64,000 nt of DNA from Pelolinea submarina (GCF_003966975.1 NZ_AP018437.1:1426001-1490000); one strand, 5' to 3'. Numbered from the stretch's first letter, positions 21,501 through 31,786 are shown. The notes: generated by a model not told the origin, from the letters alone. Program-made: numbers and translations.

Positions 21501-24500
21501 TTACGGTTACCGGATCTCTTTCAGCTTTCAGTGCGGAACCGGGTATCCCTTCAGCGCCACAAACTTATACCGTTTCTGGTGCTTCATTGACGGATGACAT
21601 CAGCGTCAGCGCTCCGTCCGGATTTGAGCTATCCACTGATGGAACAAATTATTACACTTCGCTGGCCTTGACCCAATCTGAGGGTACAGTTGCAGAGACC
21701 ACAGTCTATGTGCGTATGTCAAGCGCAACCGAGGGTGACTTCAGTGGAAACATTGAGCATACCAGCAGCGGTGCCGGCCAGGTAGATTTAGCGGTCAGCG
21801 GAACGGTTGCTATCACGCCAACCACGATAATCTTTCAAGATGGATTAAATGGTTACACCGGTACGCGGGATACATATATCTATGATTCCAGCCCGGACAC
21901 AGTGCGGGGAACTGAAACCACAATTGTCCAAGATATTAATACCGGTGATGAAAGAAGGTCATTACTTTTATTTGAGCTGACCGAGATTCCCACCGGGGCT
22001 ACCATAACCTCGGCTGAACTGCAATTCTATGTGAGCTCGGAAGGGCAGGGGTTTAACATGTATCGTATGCTGAAATCCTGGGATGAAGCAACGATTTCCT
22101 ACACATCCAACGGCGGGCACTTCGACGCTGACGGTGTTGACGCAGAGTCTTCAGTGAATGCTAATTGGCCGGGTGACGATGGATATACCGGATATATTAC
22201 AGTTACTGTTCCTGCTGCGACGATTGAGGATTGGCTCAATGGAACGTTAACCAATAATGGCTGGCTGATGATTGCAACGGATTCGGATGATGGCCAGCAG
22301 TTAGTCTCCAGAGAAGGTGCAACCCAAGCGCAAAGACCTAAATTAACTGTGGAATATATTCCACCTTCGACTGTTCCTACTATTGCCACTTCCGGCACGC
22401 TGATCGCTTTTAGTGCGCAACCGGACGAACCTTCAGAGCCTCAGACTTATACCGTCTCTGGGAGTAATCTGACTGAAGATATCGGCATCAGCGCACCGGC
22501 AGGTTTTGAATTATCTACCGATGATATTACATACAGCTCCACCCTGGCAATCTCACCAACAGAAGGAACGGTTGAGGAAACCACGGTTTATGTTCGCCTG
22601 GCGAGCAGTGCTGTTGAAGGTACTTTCAGTGGAAATATTGCGCATAGCAGTGATGGTGCTGCCACAAAGAATTTGGCGGTCAGCGGCGAAGTACTTTACG
22701 TGTATACCTTGATTGTCGGAAATGATGGCAACGGTTCAGTCACGTTTGAGCCGGACGGAGGCAGTTATAGCAATGGCACAGTTGTCACGCTGATTCCTGT
22801 GCCGAATAGCGGTTTTGCCTTTGACTCCTGGTCTGGTTCCAGTGCAAGTGATGTGATTGAAACCGAGGGAGTGTACACGATCGTAATGGATAGCGATAAG
22901 ACCCTGGATGCCAACTTTACTTCCGGGCAAACATGTGCGACAGTTAATCTGCCCACTTCGGCAGATACCTGGCTGAGAAGTTCACAAGCGACCATGAATT
23001 ATGGCGCAACCACGCCGCTGCAGACCAGCAATTATACAAGCTACCCACAAGGGACATTAATGAAGTGGAATTTGAGCGAGATTCCTTCTACCGCTACTGT
23101 GACTGGCGTCAGCCTAACCCTTAATGTTACAGATGCTACTACTCATGAATTTTATCTTTACGATATGCTGCGGGATTGGGTGGAAGGTACCAACAATGGC
23201 GCGGCAGGGACTGGCGCTTCCTGGACTTACTATGACGCAGGTACAAATACGTGGGGATCCGCCGGAGCCCAGGATACCATTACCGACCGCAATGACACTA
23301 ATCTTTGGAATGCAGGGATAATTTCGTCCACCGGAAGCCAGACATTCGATCTGAATAGCAGTGGACTATCCGTTGTGCAGGGATGGATTGCCGATTCTGA
23401 AAGTAACCACGGTTTAACCATTCAGAATTACTCGGGTGCATCATCGGCGGATTATCTGAAATTTGATTCCAGGGAGGGAACAAGCGCTCCAACACTTAAT
23501 GTAACCTATTGTGTTGGCTCGACTGTCACATACACACTTAACCTGAGTAATGACGGTAATGGTTCAGTTACACGCGACCCTGCAGGTCCCGCCTATGATT
23601 ACAACACGGAAGTTACCTTGACACCGGTTGCGAATACCGGTTATGAGTTTTCCACCTGGACCGGGACGGATGCCTCCGACCCAATAGATAATGGAGACGG
23701 CACTTGGTCTTTGGTGATGGACGGCAATAAATCACTCACCGCCAATTTCACACTGCTTCCTGTGAATGTTGCCCCCGATCAACCCGTGCTTGTCAGCCCG
23801 GATGATGATGCAACCGGCGTAATTACCTCGCCAACTCTGGAAGTGACGGTTAGCGATGCTAATCCAGCGGATACGTTGGACGTTAACTTCTACGGACGCG
23901 AGGCAGGTGGATCTTCGGGTGAGGATTTCACCCTTATTGTGATCCCGGATACGCAAAACGATACAACCAGTTATCCGGCGGTTTTTAACTCGCAAATGCA
24001 GTGGATTGCTGACAACAAGACCGCGAATAATATTGTGTTTGCTACTCACGTCGGAGATATTGTTAATACCGCCAGCAGCACAAGTGAGTGGACCAAGGCG
24101 GATACAGCCATGAGTTATCTGGACAGCGGGGATGTGAATTACAGCGTTGGCCCGGGGAACCATGATATTGGTAGTTTGTACAGCACCTACTTTGGTTCAT
24201 CCCGCTTCTCCGGCAAGAGCTATTACCAAGGATATTACGCCAGCGGGAATGACAACTATAACAACTATTCCTTCTTTAGCGCTTCCGGGATGGACTTTAT
24301 TATCGTCAACTTACAATATGGCACCAGTTCCTCTTCGGGACAGCTGGCTTGGGCAGACGCACTCTTGAAAGCTAACCCAGACCGGCGGGCGATAGTTGTT
24401 GAACATGATATTCTTAACATCAATAATAGCTGGGTCAACCAGGCCAGTTATAACGCCCTGAAAGATAATCCTAACCTGTTCCTGATGCTGTGCGGGCACA

Positions 24501-27500
24501 TGCATAGCTCCAGCGACGGTGCGGCGTATGTGGCTGGAACGGGGGATGATGGACATACTATTCACGTTATGTTGTCCGATTACCAGGACTTCCCGAATAC
24601 CGGTTACCTGCGCATTTTACGCTTCTCACCGGCGGACGACAAAATCTATGGGACAACCTGCACGCCCTCCGGCAGCTGCTTAAACAGCACTTCTAACTAT
24701 GATCAGACCGAACTGGCTTATGACATGGAGAACGGTAATGACGCCTTCGAACTGATCGGAACGGTTGAGGATGTGGTTAATGGTTCCAATGCTTCCTTCA
24801 CCTGGGAGGATCTGGATAACTCGACCGAGTATGAGTGGTATGCCACTGTTTCAGATGGCGCGGAAACGATCACCGGATCAACTTGGAGCTTTACCACGGA
24901 GGCGGCCGGTACGAACCACGCGCCGGTATTGAACTCGATTGGCGACCAGGTTGTGGATGAGCTTAGTCTCCTAAGTTTTGCTGCCACAGCTTACGACAAC
25001 GATGGCAATCCCTTATCCTTCAGCCTGGCCGATGGCGCCAGCGGTTCTGTTCCGGCAGGCGCATCGATTGGATCTTCTACCGGTGTGTTTGACTGGACAC
25101 CTACAGAGGCACAGGGAGGCAGTCTATACACATTTGATGTGTGTGTCAGCGACGGCAGCCTGAGTGATTGTGAGACTATCTCGGTCACAGTGAATGAAGT
25201 GAACAACGCGCCGGTGTTGGATACAATCGGCAGCCAAAGCGGAGATGAGTCAACTTTGCTTAGCTTTACCGCCACGGCAACAGATTATGAGGGAGATACG
25301 GTAACCTTTAGCCTGGCGGATGGAACCAGTGGTTCTGTTCCGGAAGGCGCGTCTATTGGATCTGCCAGCGGTGAATTCAGTTGGCAGCCGACGGAAGAAC
25401 AGGGACCGGGAACGTATACATTTGATGTATGTGCCAGTGACGGCAGCTTGGAGGATTGTGAGACTATCACAGTAACCGTATATGAGACGAATCAAGCGCC
25501 GGTTTTGGCCGAAATCACGGATAAAAGTGGAAATGAGCTGGCGGAAATGACCTTTACGGCTTCAGCCACTGATGGCGACTTGCCGGCTAACACGCTCACT
25601 TATAGTCTGAAAGATGGTACCAGCGGTTCAGTCCCGGGCAGCGCATCCATTGGAGCTTCCAGCGGATTCTTTAGCTGGACGTCTTCCGAAGCGGAGGGGC
25701 CTGGAATTTACACCTTTGACGTATGTGTCAGCGACGGTAGTCTGGAGGATTGTCAGACCATCACGCTCACCATTTCTGAACTGAATATTTACCCGGTTCT
25801 GGATCCAATTGGCGCCCAAAGCGGGAATGAATTGGAGAGCATCTCATTCACTGCTACAGCCAGTGATAGCGACCTGCCGCCTAACACGCTTACTTTCAGC
25901 TTGGCCGATGGTGACAGCGGTTTGGTTCCTGAAGGCGCCGCAATTGATGCAAGCAGCGGCCTCTTTGGCTGGCTGCCTGATGAATCTCAGGGGCCGGGCG
26001 CCTATACTTTTGATGTATGCGTTAGCGATGGAAGCGCGCAGGATTGTGAAACAATCACAGTAACCGTAAATGAGGTCAATCAAGCTCCGGAGTTGTCTGA
26101 AATTACAGATAAAAGCGGAAATGAACTGGCCGAAATATCCTTTACAGCTTCAGCCACTGATGGGGACTTGCCGGCCAATACGCTCACATTTAGTCTGGAA
26201 GACGGAACCGGCGGTTCCATCCCGGCGGGCGCATCCATTGGAGCCACCAGCGGTTTGTTTAGCTGGACGCCAACTGAAGCACAGGGAGCGGGCGTCTATA
26301 CCTTTGACGTGTGCGTCAGCGACGGCAGTCTGGAAGATTGCCAGACAATCACTGCCACAGTAAATGAAGTCAATTCAGACCCGATTTTGGACGAAATTGG
26401 CAGCCAGGGCGGGGATGAGTTGGAAAACATCGCATTCACCGCTACAGCCAGCGATAGTGATTTGCCGGCTAACACGCTTACTTTTGGTTTGGCTGATGGA
26501 GACAGCGGTTTGGTTCCTGAAGGCGCCGCAATTGATGTAAGCAGTGGCCTATTTAGCTGGCTGCCCAATGAATCTCAGGGTCCGGGAGTGTATACATTTG
26601 ACGTATGTGTTGGTGATGGAAGCGCGCAGGATTGTGAGACGATTATCACAACAATAAATGAAGTAAATACGGCACCAGTTCTAACTCCTATTGAGAATAT
26701 GACCGTCGAGATGGAGGACGAACTGAGTTTTACTGCTCTCGCCACAGATGAGGACCTCCCGCCCAACATACTGACGTTCAGCTTGACAGGTACTGTACCT
26801 TCCGGAGCGGTAATCGGCGCTTTGGATGGAGTATTTAGTTGGACGCCCACAACCGAGCAGGGGACGGGTGTATATTCCTTTAGCGTGCAGGTCTGCGATG
26901 ACGGTGTCGTACCGCTTTGCGATGCCCAGGAAATCACGGTTACAGTGACGATAGTAAATGCCGAACCTGTGGCGGTCGATGATAGCTATGAAACGGCTGA
27001 AGATACCCAATTGAACATTTCAGCCTCAGAAGGAGTGCTTGGTAACGATAGCGATGCGGATGAAAATGAACTGACTGCGATCAAGGTCAGTGACCCGGAA
27101 AACGGCGACCTGACTTTGAATGGGGATGGTTCATTTACCTACATGCCCGATGGGAACTTCAGTGGTTCTGACAGTTTTACCTATAAAGCAAATGATGGGA
27201 TAGAAGATAGCGAAATTGCCACAGTCTCCATCACTGTCACCGCGGTAAATGATGTACCGGTGGCGGATGCGCAGGAAGTGGCGACCGATGAAGATATCGC
27301 TGTGGCCATCACGCTGACGGGTTCGGACGCGGACGGAGATACCCTGACTTATGTGGTTGTGGACGAACCGCAACATGGTGATCTGAGTGGCACGGTGCCG
27401 GATCTGACCTACACACCGGACGAGAACTACAATGGTTCGGATAGCTTTACTTTCAAGGTCAACGATGGCACGGTAGACAGCAATGTTGCCGCTATAACCA

Positions 27501-30500
27501 TCACTGTCACCGAGGTAAATGATGTTCCGGTGGCGGATGCGCAGGAAGTGGCGACTGATGAAGATAACGCTGTGGCAATTACCCTGACGGGTTCGGACGC
27601 GGACGGCGATACCCTGACTTATGTGGTTGTGGACGAACCGCAGCATGGTGATCTGAGTGGCACGGTGCCGGATCTGACCTACACACCGGACGAGAACTAC
27701 AATGGTTCGGACAGCTTTACTTTCAAGGTCAACGATGGCACGGTAGACAGCAATACAGCTGCTGTAACAATCACAGTTAATGAAGTGAATGATGTACCGG
27801 TGGCGGATGCGCAGGAAGTGGCGACCGATGAAGATATCGCTGTGGCCATCACGCTGACGGGTTCGGACGCGGACGGAGATACCCTGGGTTATACGGTCAT
27901 GGATGAACCGCAGCATGGTGACCTGAGCGGTACCGCGCCCAATTTAACCTACACACCGGACGAGAACTACGATGGTTCGGATAGCTTTACTTTCAAGGTC
28001 AACGATGGCACGGTAGACAGTAACGTTGCCACAGTCTCTATCTACGTCACTGCGGTAAATGATGTACCGGTAGCGGATGCGCAGGTGGTGGTGACCGATG
28101 AAGACACACCTATGGCGATCATGCTGACAGGTTCGGATGTGGATAGCAGCACCTTGACCTATACGGTCATGAGCGAACCGCAGCATGGCGACCTGAGCGG
28201 CACCGCACCCGATTTGACTTACACACCGGACGAGAACTACTATGGTGCGGATATCTTCACATTCAAGATAGATGATGGCGATCTGGACAGCAATGTTGCC
28301 GCTATAACCATCGATATTACCGAAGTCAATGACGCGCCGGTGGCGGATGCGCAGGAAGTGGATACCGATGAAGATATCGCTGTGGCTATTACCCTGACGG
28401 GTTCGGACGCGGACGGCGATACCCTGGGTTATACAGTCGTGTATGAACCGCAGCATGGTGATTTGAGCGGCACATTGCCGGATCTGACATACACACCGGA
28501 CGAGAACTACAATGGTTCGGATAGCTTTACTTTCAAGGTCAACGACGGCATGGTAGACAGCAATGTTGCCACAGTAGCAATCACAACTGTCTCGGTCAAT
28601 GACGTGCCGGTCTGTTCGGCAGTCTCCATGATCACATCCAAGAATACACAAGTCCAGATTGCACCCGAATGCGTGGATGTGGAAGGCAGCTTGCTGACAT
28701 ATAGTATTGCGGATTCACCGGCCAACGGTACAGGATCGGTAATCGACAGTCTTTTGACCTATATGCCGGGGACGGATTACGTTGGTGCAGATAGTTTCAC
28801 TTATAAGGCCAATGATGGAGAGGCGGATAGCAATGCAGCTGATGTGACTGTAACAGTCAATGAAGAAAATCACCCGCCGGTTTGCGTTGCCAGCGAACTT
28901 GTCACAGATGAAGATACTCAGGGACAAGCCATTCCAGATTGCTCTGACTACGAGGGCAGTGCGCTAACCTACAATATCGTAACTCAACCTGCACACGGGA
29001 CGGTCGGAATAGCGGAAGGTCAACTGGTTTATGAACCCGACGAAAACTACAATGGAGCGGACAGCTTTACTTACACAGCTAACGACGGTTTTGATGACAG
29101 TGAAGCAGCTGAAGTCAGCGTGGCCGTGAATGCAGTCAACGACGCGCCGGTTTGCGCGGATGTAACCATAAGCACCAACCAGAATACGCAGGGATCGACT
29201 GACCCGCAATGCACGGATGTTGAAAACGATTCATTAACTTATAGCATTGCGGATCAAGCAGAACATGGGGCCGCTTCTTATTCGCTGGATAAATTAGTTT
29301 ATCTTCCGGAAACGAATTATAGTGGAACGGACAGCTTCACGTACATGGCCAATGATGGCGAAGCGGATAGTAACATTGGGACAGTAAATGTGACTGTGCT
29401 GGCAGTGGTGTTGACCACCAGGGCACCCTCAACCCCGAGTTTGATCAGCCCGGTAAATAAATCACTGGTGACGGACCTAACCCCGCGTCTGGATTGGAGC
29501 AGATCAAGAATCTATAGTGGAACTGTCTTTGATCATTACCAGGTGCAGGTTGCGACTGATAGTGATTTTGCTGATTTGGTGGTAGATAAAGACATCGCCG
29601 ACCAGGCCAGTTCGGAGTACACGCTTGAGGAAGAACTGAGCGCAAACACCCGTTATTACTGGCGGGTACGAACCTTCAATACATTCGGGCAATACAGCGA
29701 TTGGGCAAACGCGCGATACTTCCGTGAAGCGATCCTCCCGCCCGACTTATTACAGCCTGCGAATGGGACTTACCTGGATAACCTGCGGCCGGAGTTTGAC
29801 TGGGAGGATGTGGAAGGAGCCAGCGGGTACACCATACAGATTTCATCCAGAATAAACATGGGCAGCCCGTCCAGCGGGAAGGTGACTGACAGCAGCTACA
29901 TACCGACAAAGGATCTGAGCAAGAACAAGACCCTATACTGGCGGGTGAGAGCAGAAGGGGAGAATGGGCCGAGTGAATGGTCTGAGATATTTGCCCTGGT
30001 GACCCCGAATACACCCACAACGCCTAAATTGATCCAGCCGAAGAACCGGGCGCTTGTGACCGACGCAATGCCCAGATTGGATTGGAGTAATTCTGCGGTT
30101 CCCCGAGATATGGAATTTGACCACTATCAAGTACAGGTAGCCACGGATGAGGCTTTCACGGTTGTTGTGGTGGACAAGGACGTAGTTGGTTCAAACACCG
30201 ATTCGGAATACACATTGGAAAGCGCACTTGCTCCGAATACGCGTTACTACTGGCGGGTGAGAGCTTTCAACACATTGGGCCAATACGGCAGTTGGAGCAC
30301 AGCCTACTACTTCCGTGAAGCAATTAAGGCGCCGGAACTGGTCAGCCCAATTAACGCAATCTACCTGGATAATCTGCGTCCCGAATTTGACTGGGAGGAT
30401 GTAGAAGGAGCCAACGGCTACACCATCCAGATTTCATCCAGAATAAACATGGGCAGCCCAGCCAGCGGAAGAGTGACTGACAGCAGCTACATACCGACAA

Positions 30501-31786
30501 AAGACCTGAGTAAGAATAAAACTCTATACTGGCGGGTAAGAGCCGAAGGGGAGAACGGGCCGAGTGGATGGTCTGAAGTGCGCACCATGGTGACACCTAA
30601 TTCCCCCTCAACGCCTAAATTGATCCTGCCGAAGAACCGAGCATTGGTGACCGACCTGATGCCCAGGTTGGATTGGAGCAATTCAGCGGCACCTAATGGG
30701 ACTTTCTTCGACCACTACCAGGTGCAGGTTGCTGCGGACGAAGCTTTCACAGCTATTGTGGTGGATGAAGAGATTACCGGACAGACCAACTCCGAGTACA
30801 CGCTGGAGAGTCCGCTCAATACAAATACGCGCTACTACTGGCGGGTGAGAGCTTTCAATACTTTAGGCCAATACGGCAGTTGGAGCACGGTTTATTACTT
30901 CCGCGAAGCAATGGAGGCGCCGCAGTTAACCAGCCCGAATGACGCAATCTACCTGGATAACCTGCGGCCGGAATTTGACTGGGAGGACGTGGAAGGAGCT
31001 GGCGGCTACACCATTCAAATCTCATCCAGGATAAACATGGGCAGCTCGATCAACGGAAAGGTGACTGACAGCAGCTATGTGCCGATAAAAGACCTGAGCA
31101 AGAATAAGACCCTGTACTGGCGGGTGAGGGCGGAAGGGGAGAACGGACCCAGTGGATGGTCTGAAGTGCGCACCATGGTGACACCCAACACTCCCACAAC
31201 GCCAAAGCTAAGCTTGCCGAGGAACAACGCTTTGATAACCGACCTGATGCCAAGGTTGGACTGGAGTAATTCTGTGGCACCGAGAAATACGGAATTTGAT
31301 CACTACCAGGTACAGGTAGCCACAGATGAGGCTTTCGCAATTGTTGTGGTGGACAAGGACGTGGTTGGCTCAAACACCGAATCAGAGTACACGCTGGAGA
31401 GCGCGCTCAATTCGAACACGCGCTACTACTGGCGAGTGAGAGCCTTCAACACGTTAGGCCAGTATAGCAGTTGGAGCAAAGCTTACTACTTCCGCGAAGC
31501 TATGGAAGCACCAGATTTAGTGCAGCCGGAGGATGGGGTGGAAGCGGAGAGTTTGCAGCCGCAATTTGAATGGGGAGCTGTAGAGGGGGCAAGCAGCTAC
31601 ACCATTCAGCTATCGACCCGGTCAACCATGAGGAGCGCGAGCAGCAAGGCAGTGCTGGAGGCGCAATACAATCCGGCCAGAAATTTGAGTGCGGGCAAGA
31701 CCTATTACTGGCGGGTGAGGGCCAATGGAGAGAATGGGCCAAGTCCTTGGTCTGAGGTGAAGGCGCTTGTAACACCGAGCTCCTAG
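18548..31786 (+). CDS. Giant secreted mosaic protein 3 with metallophosphoesterase, DNRLRE and adhesin-type repeats
   Basis: The start at 18548 is preferred over 18506: it follows CAGGAGGG, and its N-terminus (MGTKNVSGRYSQALGK...) matches giant protein 2. That gives 4,412 residues. A signal peptide (to about 41) and a Pro-Thr-Glu linker (about 71-137) come first. An InlB-like unit, an unrecognised ~210-residue domain and several 'SGxxLxxxIxIxAPxxFExS' Ig-like repeats follow. Three DNRLRE-type domains (W-x-E-G-x-N-x-G-A-A-G) are interspersed. A calcineurin-like phosphoesterase lies at about 1790-2010 (IPDTQ, GDI, GNHD, EHD, GHMH). Then come about seven putative-Ig repeats, nine cadherin-like repeats and eight FN3-like units. 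Export and a surface role follow from the domains. The enzyme's substrate and the mode of anchoring are unknown. A c-di-GMP riboswitch precedes the gene. Confidence 0.93.
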   Translation: MGTKNVSGRYSQALGKSLRILVVMAMLLSSIPTQFTLVNAATMEKVQSEPGLSIKDSSLDDEGTVDVSAQEDEGGDTAEDPTQEPTVEPTEEIAQEPTELPIEPPVEEPTEDPTEEPTEEPIVEPTATSETEPTQAPVCYALTLSHSGEGSDFLAEPAFSEGCVEGAYVQGEVISLSGALPDENWEISGWTGTEDDTSTADSNTLIMPAEERAVSVVYSEIMLMALSEEEEEVEAQTTYGWVAYNDCVTTTGQHQGSNVTSISYNEDGILLDQATGSETGVSVDISGSSVTEETSTGDDTNEGTDAYNTFFDYVDMAGVIRYSTSGWYVDVTFTNLDTSKTYTFATSANRASSSYTTRNSKFTISDITSATNESTDGTTISTTDLADDTTVFCTGYNTVNGFVARWTGITPGPDGDFTVTFESNSTSVYQAYGPSVFLLAEEASDTPTITTSGSLTEFNTPVGTPSAEQSYTVAGSNLNGAIVITAPDDFEVSTTSGSAFSSSVSLTPDSGIVGSTPIYVRYNPSSAGTTTDVITHASTGASNVDVAVSGSSIPTITVTNAMVAFNSAVGIASEEQSYTVSAVNLTDNLVISAPTYFEIADTSGGPFGASLSLVPTDGIVSDTPVYVRFNASAAGTYSEEISHTATGAATKTAAVSGTAGDPIISVAGALSAFSSSAGTASDEQSYTVSGSFLSSNITITAPPNFYISTTSGSGFDSTLTLTPTNGTVAETTIFVYFLKSTAGTSSGNITHIGGGAAQVNLAVSGTATSAPLCTTANLPVAADTYMNSGSSKGSFNYGGAETIQLNPYYSGGTSNQYRAPLLLWDLSSIPEDASITDASLSFYVTTGETAYTYSLYNMRRSWVEGSNDGAAGSGASWNYYDAGSTGWGTAGAANTSTDRYNTNLWDAAKADFGNTGSTTFDLNESGVEVIQGWLDGSLTNYGLTIQNYSGSAAGSWIAASSDNTSGYAVPTLNVTYCIPVTGPTITVTGSLSAFSAEPGIPSAPQTYTVSGASLTDDISVSAPSGFELSTDGTNYYTSLALTQSEGTVAETTVYVRMSSATEGDFSGNIEHTSSGAGQVDLAVSGTVAITPTTIIFQDGLNGYTGTRDTYIYDSSPDTVRGTETTIVQDINTGDERRSLLLFELTEIPTGATITSAELQFYVSSEGQGFNMYRMLKSWDEATISYTSNGGHFDADGVDAESSVNANWPGDDGYTGYITVTVPAATIEDWLNGTLTNNGWLMIATDSDDGQQLVSREGATQAQRPKLTVEYIPPSTVPTIATSGTLIAFSAQPDEPSEPQTYTVSGSNLTEDIGISAPAGFELSTDDITYSSTLAISPTEGTVEETTVYVRLASSAVEGTFSGNIAHSSDGAATKNLAVSGEVLYVYTLIVGNDGNGSVTFEPDGGSYSNGTVVTLIPVPNSGFAFDSWSGSSASDVIETEGVYTIVMDSDKTLDANFTSGQTCATVNLPTSADTWLRSSQATMNYGATTPLQTSNYTSYPQGTLMKWNLSEIPSTATVTGVSLTLNVTDATTHEFYLYDMLRDWVEGTNNGAAGTGASWTYYDAGTNTWGSAGAQDTITDRNDTNLWNAGIISSTGSQTFDLNSSGLSVVQGWIADSESNHGLTIQNYSGASSADYLKFDSREGTSAPTLNVTYCVGSTVTYTLNLSNDGNGSVTRDPAGPAYDYNTEVTLTPVANTGYEFSTWTGTDASDPIDNGDGTWSLVMDGNKSLTANFTLLPVNVAPDQPVLVSPDDDATGVITSPTLEVTVSDANPADTLDVNFYGREAGGSSGEDFTLIVIPDTQNDTTSYPAVFNSQMQWIADNKTANNIVFATHVGDIVNTASSTSEWTKADTAMSYLDSGDVNYSVGPGNHDIGSLYSTYFGSSRFSGKSYYQGYYASGNDNYNNYSFFSASGMDFIIVNLQYGTSSSSGQLAWADALLKANPDRRAIVVEHDILNINNSWVNQASYNALKDNPNLFLMLCGHMHSSSDGAAYVAGTGDDGHTIHVMLSDYQDFPNTGYLRILRFSPADDKIYGTTCTPSGSCLNSTSNYDQTELAYDMENGNDAFELIGTVEDVVNGSNASFTWEDLDNSTEYEWYATVSDGAETITGSTWSFTTEAAGTNHAPVLNSIGDQVVDELSLLSFAATAYDNDGNPLSFSLADGASGSVPAGASIGSSTGVFDWTPTEAQGGSLYTFDVCVSDGSLSDCETISVTVNEVNNAPVLDTIGSQSGDESTLLSFTATATDYEGDTVTFSLADGTSGSVPEGASIGSASGEFSWQPTEEQGPGTYTFDVCASDGSLEDCETITVTVYETNQAPVLAEITDKSGNELAEMTFTASATDGDLPANTLTYSLKDGTSGSVPGSASIGASSGFFSWTSSEAEGPGIYTFDVCVSDGSLEDCQTITLTISELNIYPVLDPIGAQSGNELESISFTATASDSDLPPNTLTFSLADGDSGLVPEGAAIDASSGLFGWLPDESQGPGAYTFDVCVSDGSAQDCETITVTVNEVNQAPELSEITDKSGNELAEISFTASATDGDLPANTLTFSLEDGTGGSIPAGASIGATSGLFSWTPTEAQGAGVYTFDVCVSDGSLEDCQTITATVNEVNSDPILDEIGSQGGDELENIAFTATASDSDLPANTLTFGLADGDSGLVPEGAAIDVSSGLFSWLPNESQGPGVYTFDVCVGDGSAQDCETIITTINEVNTAPVLTPIENMTVEMEDELSFTALATDEDLPPNILTFSLTGTVPSGAVIGALDGVFSWTPTTEQGTGVYSFSVQVCDDGVVPLCDAQEITVTVTIVNAEPVAVDDSYETAEDTQLNISASEGVLGNDSDADENELTAIKVSDPENGDLTLNGDGSFTYMPDGNFSGSDSFTYKANDGIEDSEIATVSITVTAVNDVPVADAQEVATDEDIAVAITLTGSDADGDTLTYVVVDEPQHGDLSGTVPDLTYTPDENYNGSDSFTFKVNDGTVDSNVAAITITVTEVNDVPVADAQEVATDEDNAVAITLTGSDADGDTLTYVVVDEPQHGDLSGTVPDLTYTPDENYNGSDSFTFKVNDGTVDSNTAAVTITVNEVNDVPVADAQEVATDEDIAVAITLTGSDADGDTLGYTVMDEPQHGDLSGTAPNLTYTPDENYDGSDSFTFKVNDGTVDSNVATVSIYVTAVNDVPVADAQVVVTDEDTPMAIMLTGSDVDSSTLTYTVMSEPQHGDLSGTAPDLTYTPDENYYGADIFTFKIDDGDLDSNVAAITIDITEVNDAPVADAQEVDTDEDIAVAITLTGSDADGDTLGYTVVYEPQHGDLSGTLPDLTYTPDENYNGSDSFTFKVNDGMVDSNVATVAITTVSVNDVPVCSAVSMITSKNTQVQIAPECVDVEGSLLTYSIADSPANGTGSVIDSLLTYMPGTDYVGADSFTYKANDGEADSNAADVTVTVNEENHPPVCVASELVTDEDTQGQAIPDCSDYEGSALTYNIVTQPAHGTVGIAEGQLVYEPDENYNGADSFTYTANDGFDDSEAAEVSVAVNAVNDAPVCADVTISTNQNTQGSTDPQCTDVENDSLTYSIADQAEHGAASYSLDKLVYLPETNYSGTDSFTYMANDGEADSNIGTVNVTVLAVVLTTRAPSTPSLISPVNKSLVTDLTPRLDWSRSRIYSGTVFDHYQVQVATDSDFADLVVDKDIADQASSEYTLEEELSANTRYYWRVRTFNTFGQYSDWANARYFREAILPPDLLQPANGTYLDNLRPEFDWEDVEGASGYTIQISSRINMGSPSSGKVTDSSYIPTKDLSKNKTLYWRVRAEGENGPSEWSEIFALVTPNTPTTPKLIQPKNRALVTDAMPRLDWSNSAVPRDMEFDHYQVQVATDEAFTVVVVDKDVVGSNTDSEYTLESALAPNTRYYWRVRAFNTLGQYGSWSTAYYFREAIKAPELVSPINAIYLDNLRPEFDWEDVEGANGYTIQISSRINMGSPASGRVTDSSYIPTKDLSKNKTLYWRVRAEGENGPSGWSEVRTMVTPNSPSTPKLILPKNRALVTDLMPRLDWSNSAAPNGTFFDHYQVQVAADEAFTAIVVDEEITGQTNSEYTLESPLNTNTRYYWRVRAFNTLGQYGSWSTVYYFREAMEAPQLTSPNDAIYLDNLRPEFDWEDVEGAGGYTIQISSRINMGSSINGKVTDSSYVPIKDLSKNKTLYWRVRAEGENGPSGWSEVRTMVTPNTPTTPKLSLPRNNALITDLMPRLDWSNSVAPRNTEFDHYQVQVATDEAFAIVVVDKDVVGSNTESEYTLESALNSNTRYYWRVRAFNTLGQYSSWSKAYYFREAMEAPDLVQPEDGVEAESLQPQFEWGAVEGASSYTIQLSTRSTMRSASSKAVLEAQYNPARNLSAGKTYYWRVRANGENGPSPWSEVKALVTPSS
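27251..28600 (+). repeat. Five tandem 270-nt cadherin-like repeats
   Basis: The phrase encoding VPVADAQEV recurs at 27251, 27521, 27791, 28061 and 28331 (last unit APVADAQEV), an exact 270-nt (90-residue) period. Units are almost identical in DNA at several stretches (e.g. YTPDENYNGSDSFTFKVNDG), unlike the neighbouring diverged cadherin-like units. This marks recent in-frame amplification. The stretch is prone to slippage and assembly collapse. Confidence 0.92.
29412..31783 (+). repeat. 588-nt A/B FN3-like repeat array, copy in giant gene 3
   Basis: This copy also has exactly four A/B pairs. It ends with the shared terminal B unit, whose last residues (ENGPS-WSEV then TPSS) match MPSS in giant proteins 1 and 2. 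Conservation of unit number and terminal unit across the three genes suggests a functional C-terminal module. Confidence 0.9.

Noticed and set aside
23915..24000. Loss of the first metal-site histidine (PDTQ) in the giant protein 3 phosphoesterase
   Set aside because: PDTQ is a common natural form in this subgroup of calcineurin-like phosphoesterases, and all other motifs are intact. It is not taken as inactivation.
27251..28600. Regular repeats that might suggest a CRISPR array
   Set aside because: The 270-base period is in frame and encodes cadherin-like units. There are no short palindromic repeats with unique spacers and no cas genes.
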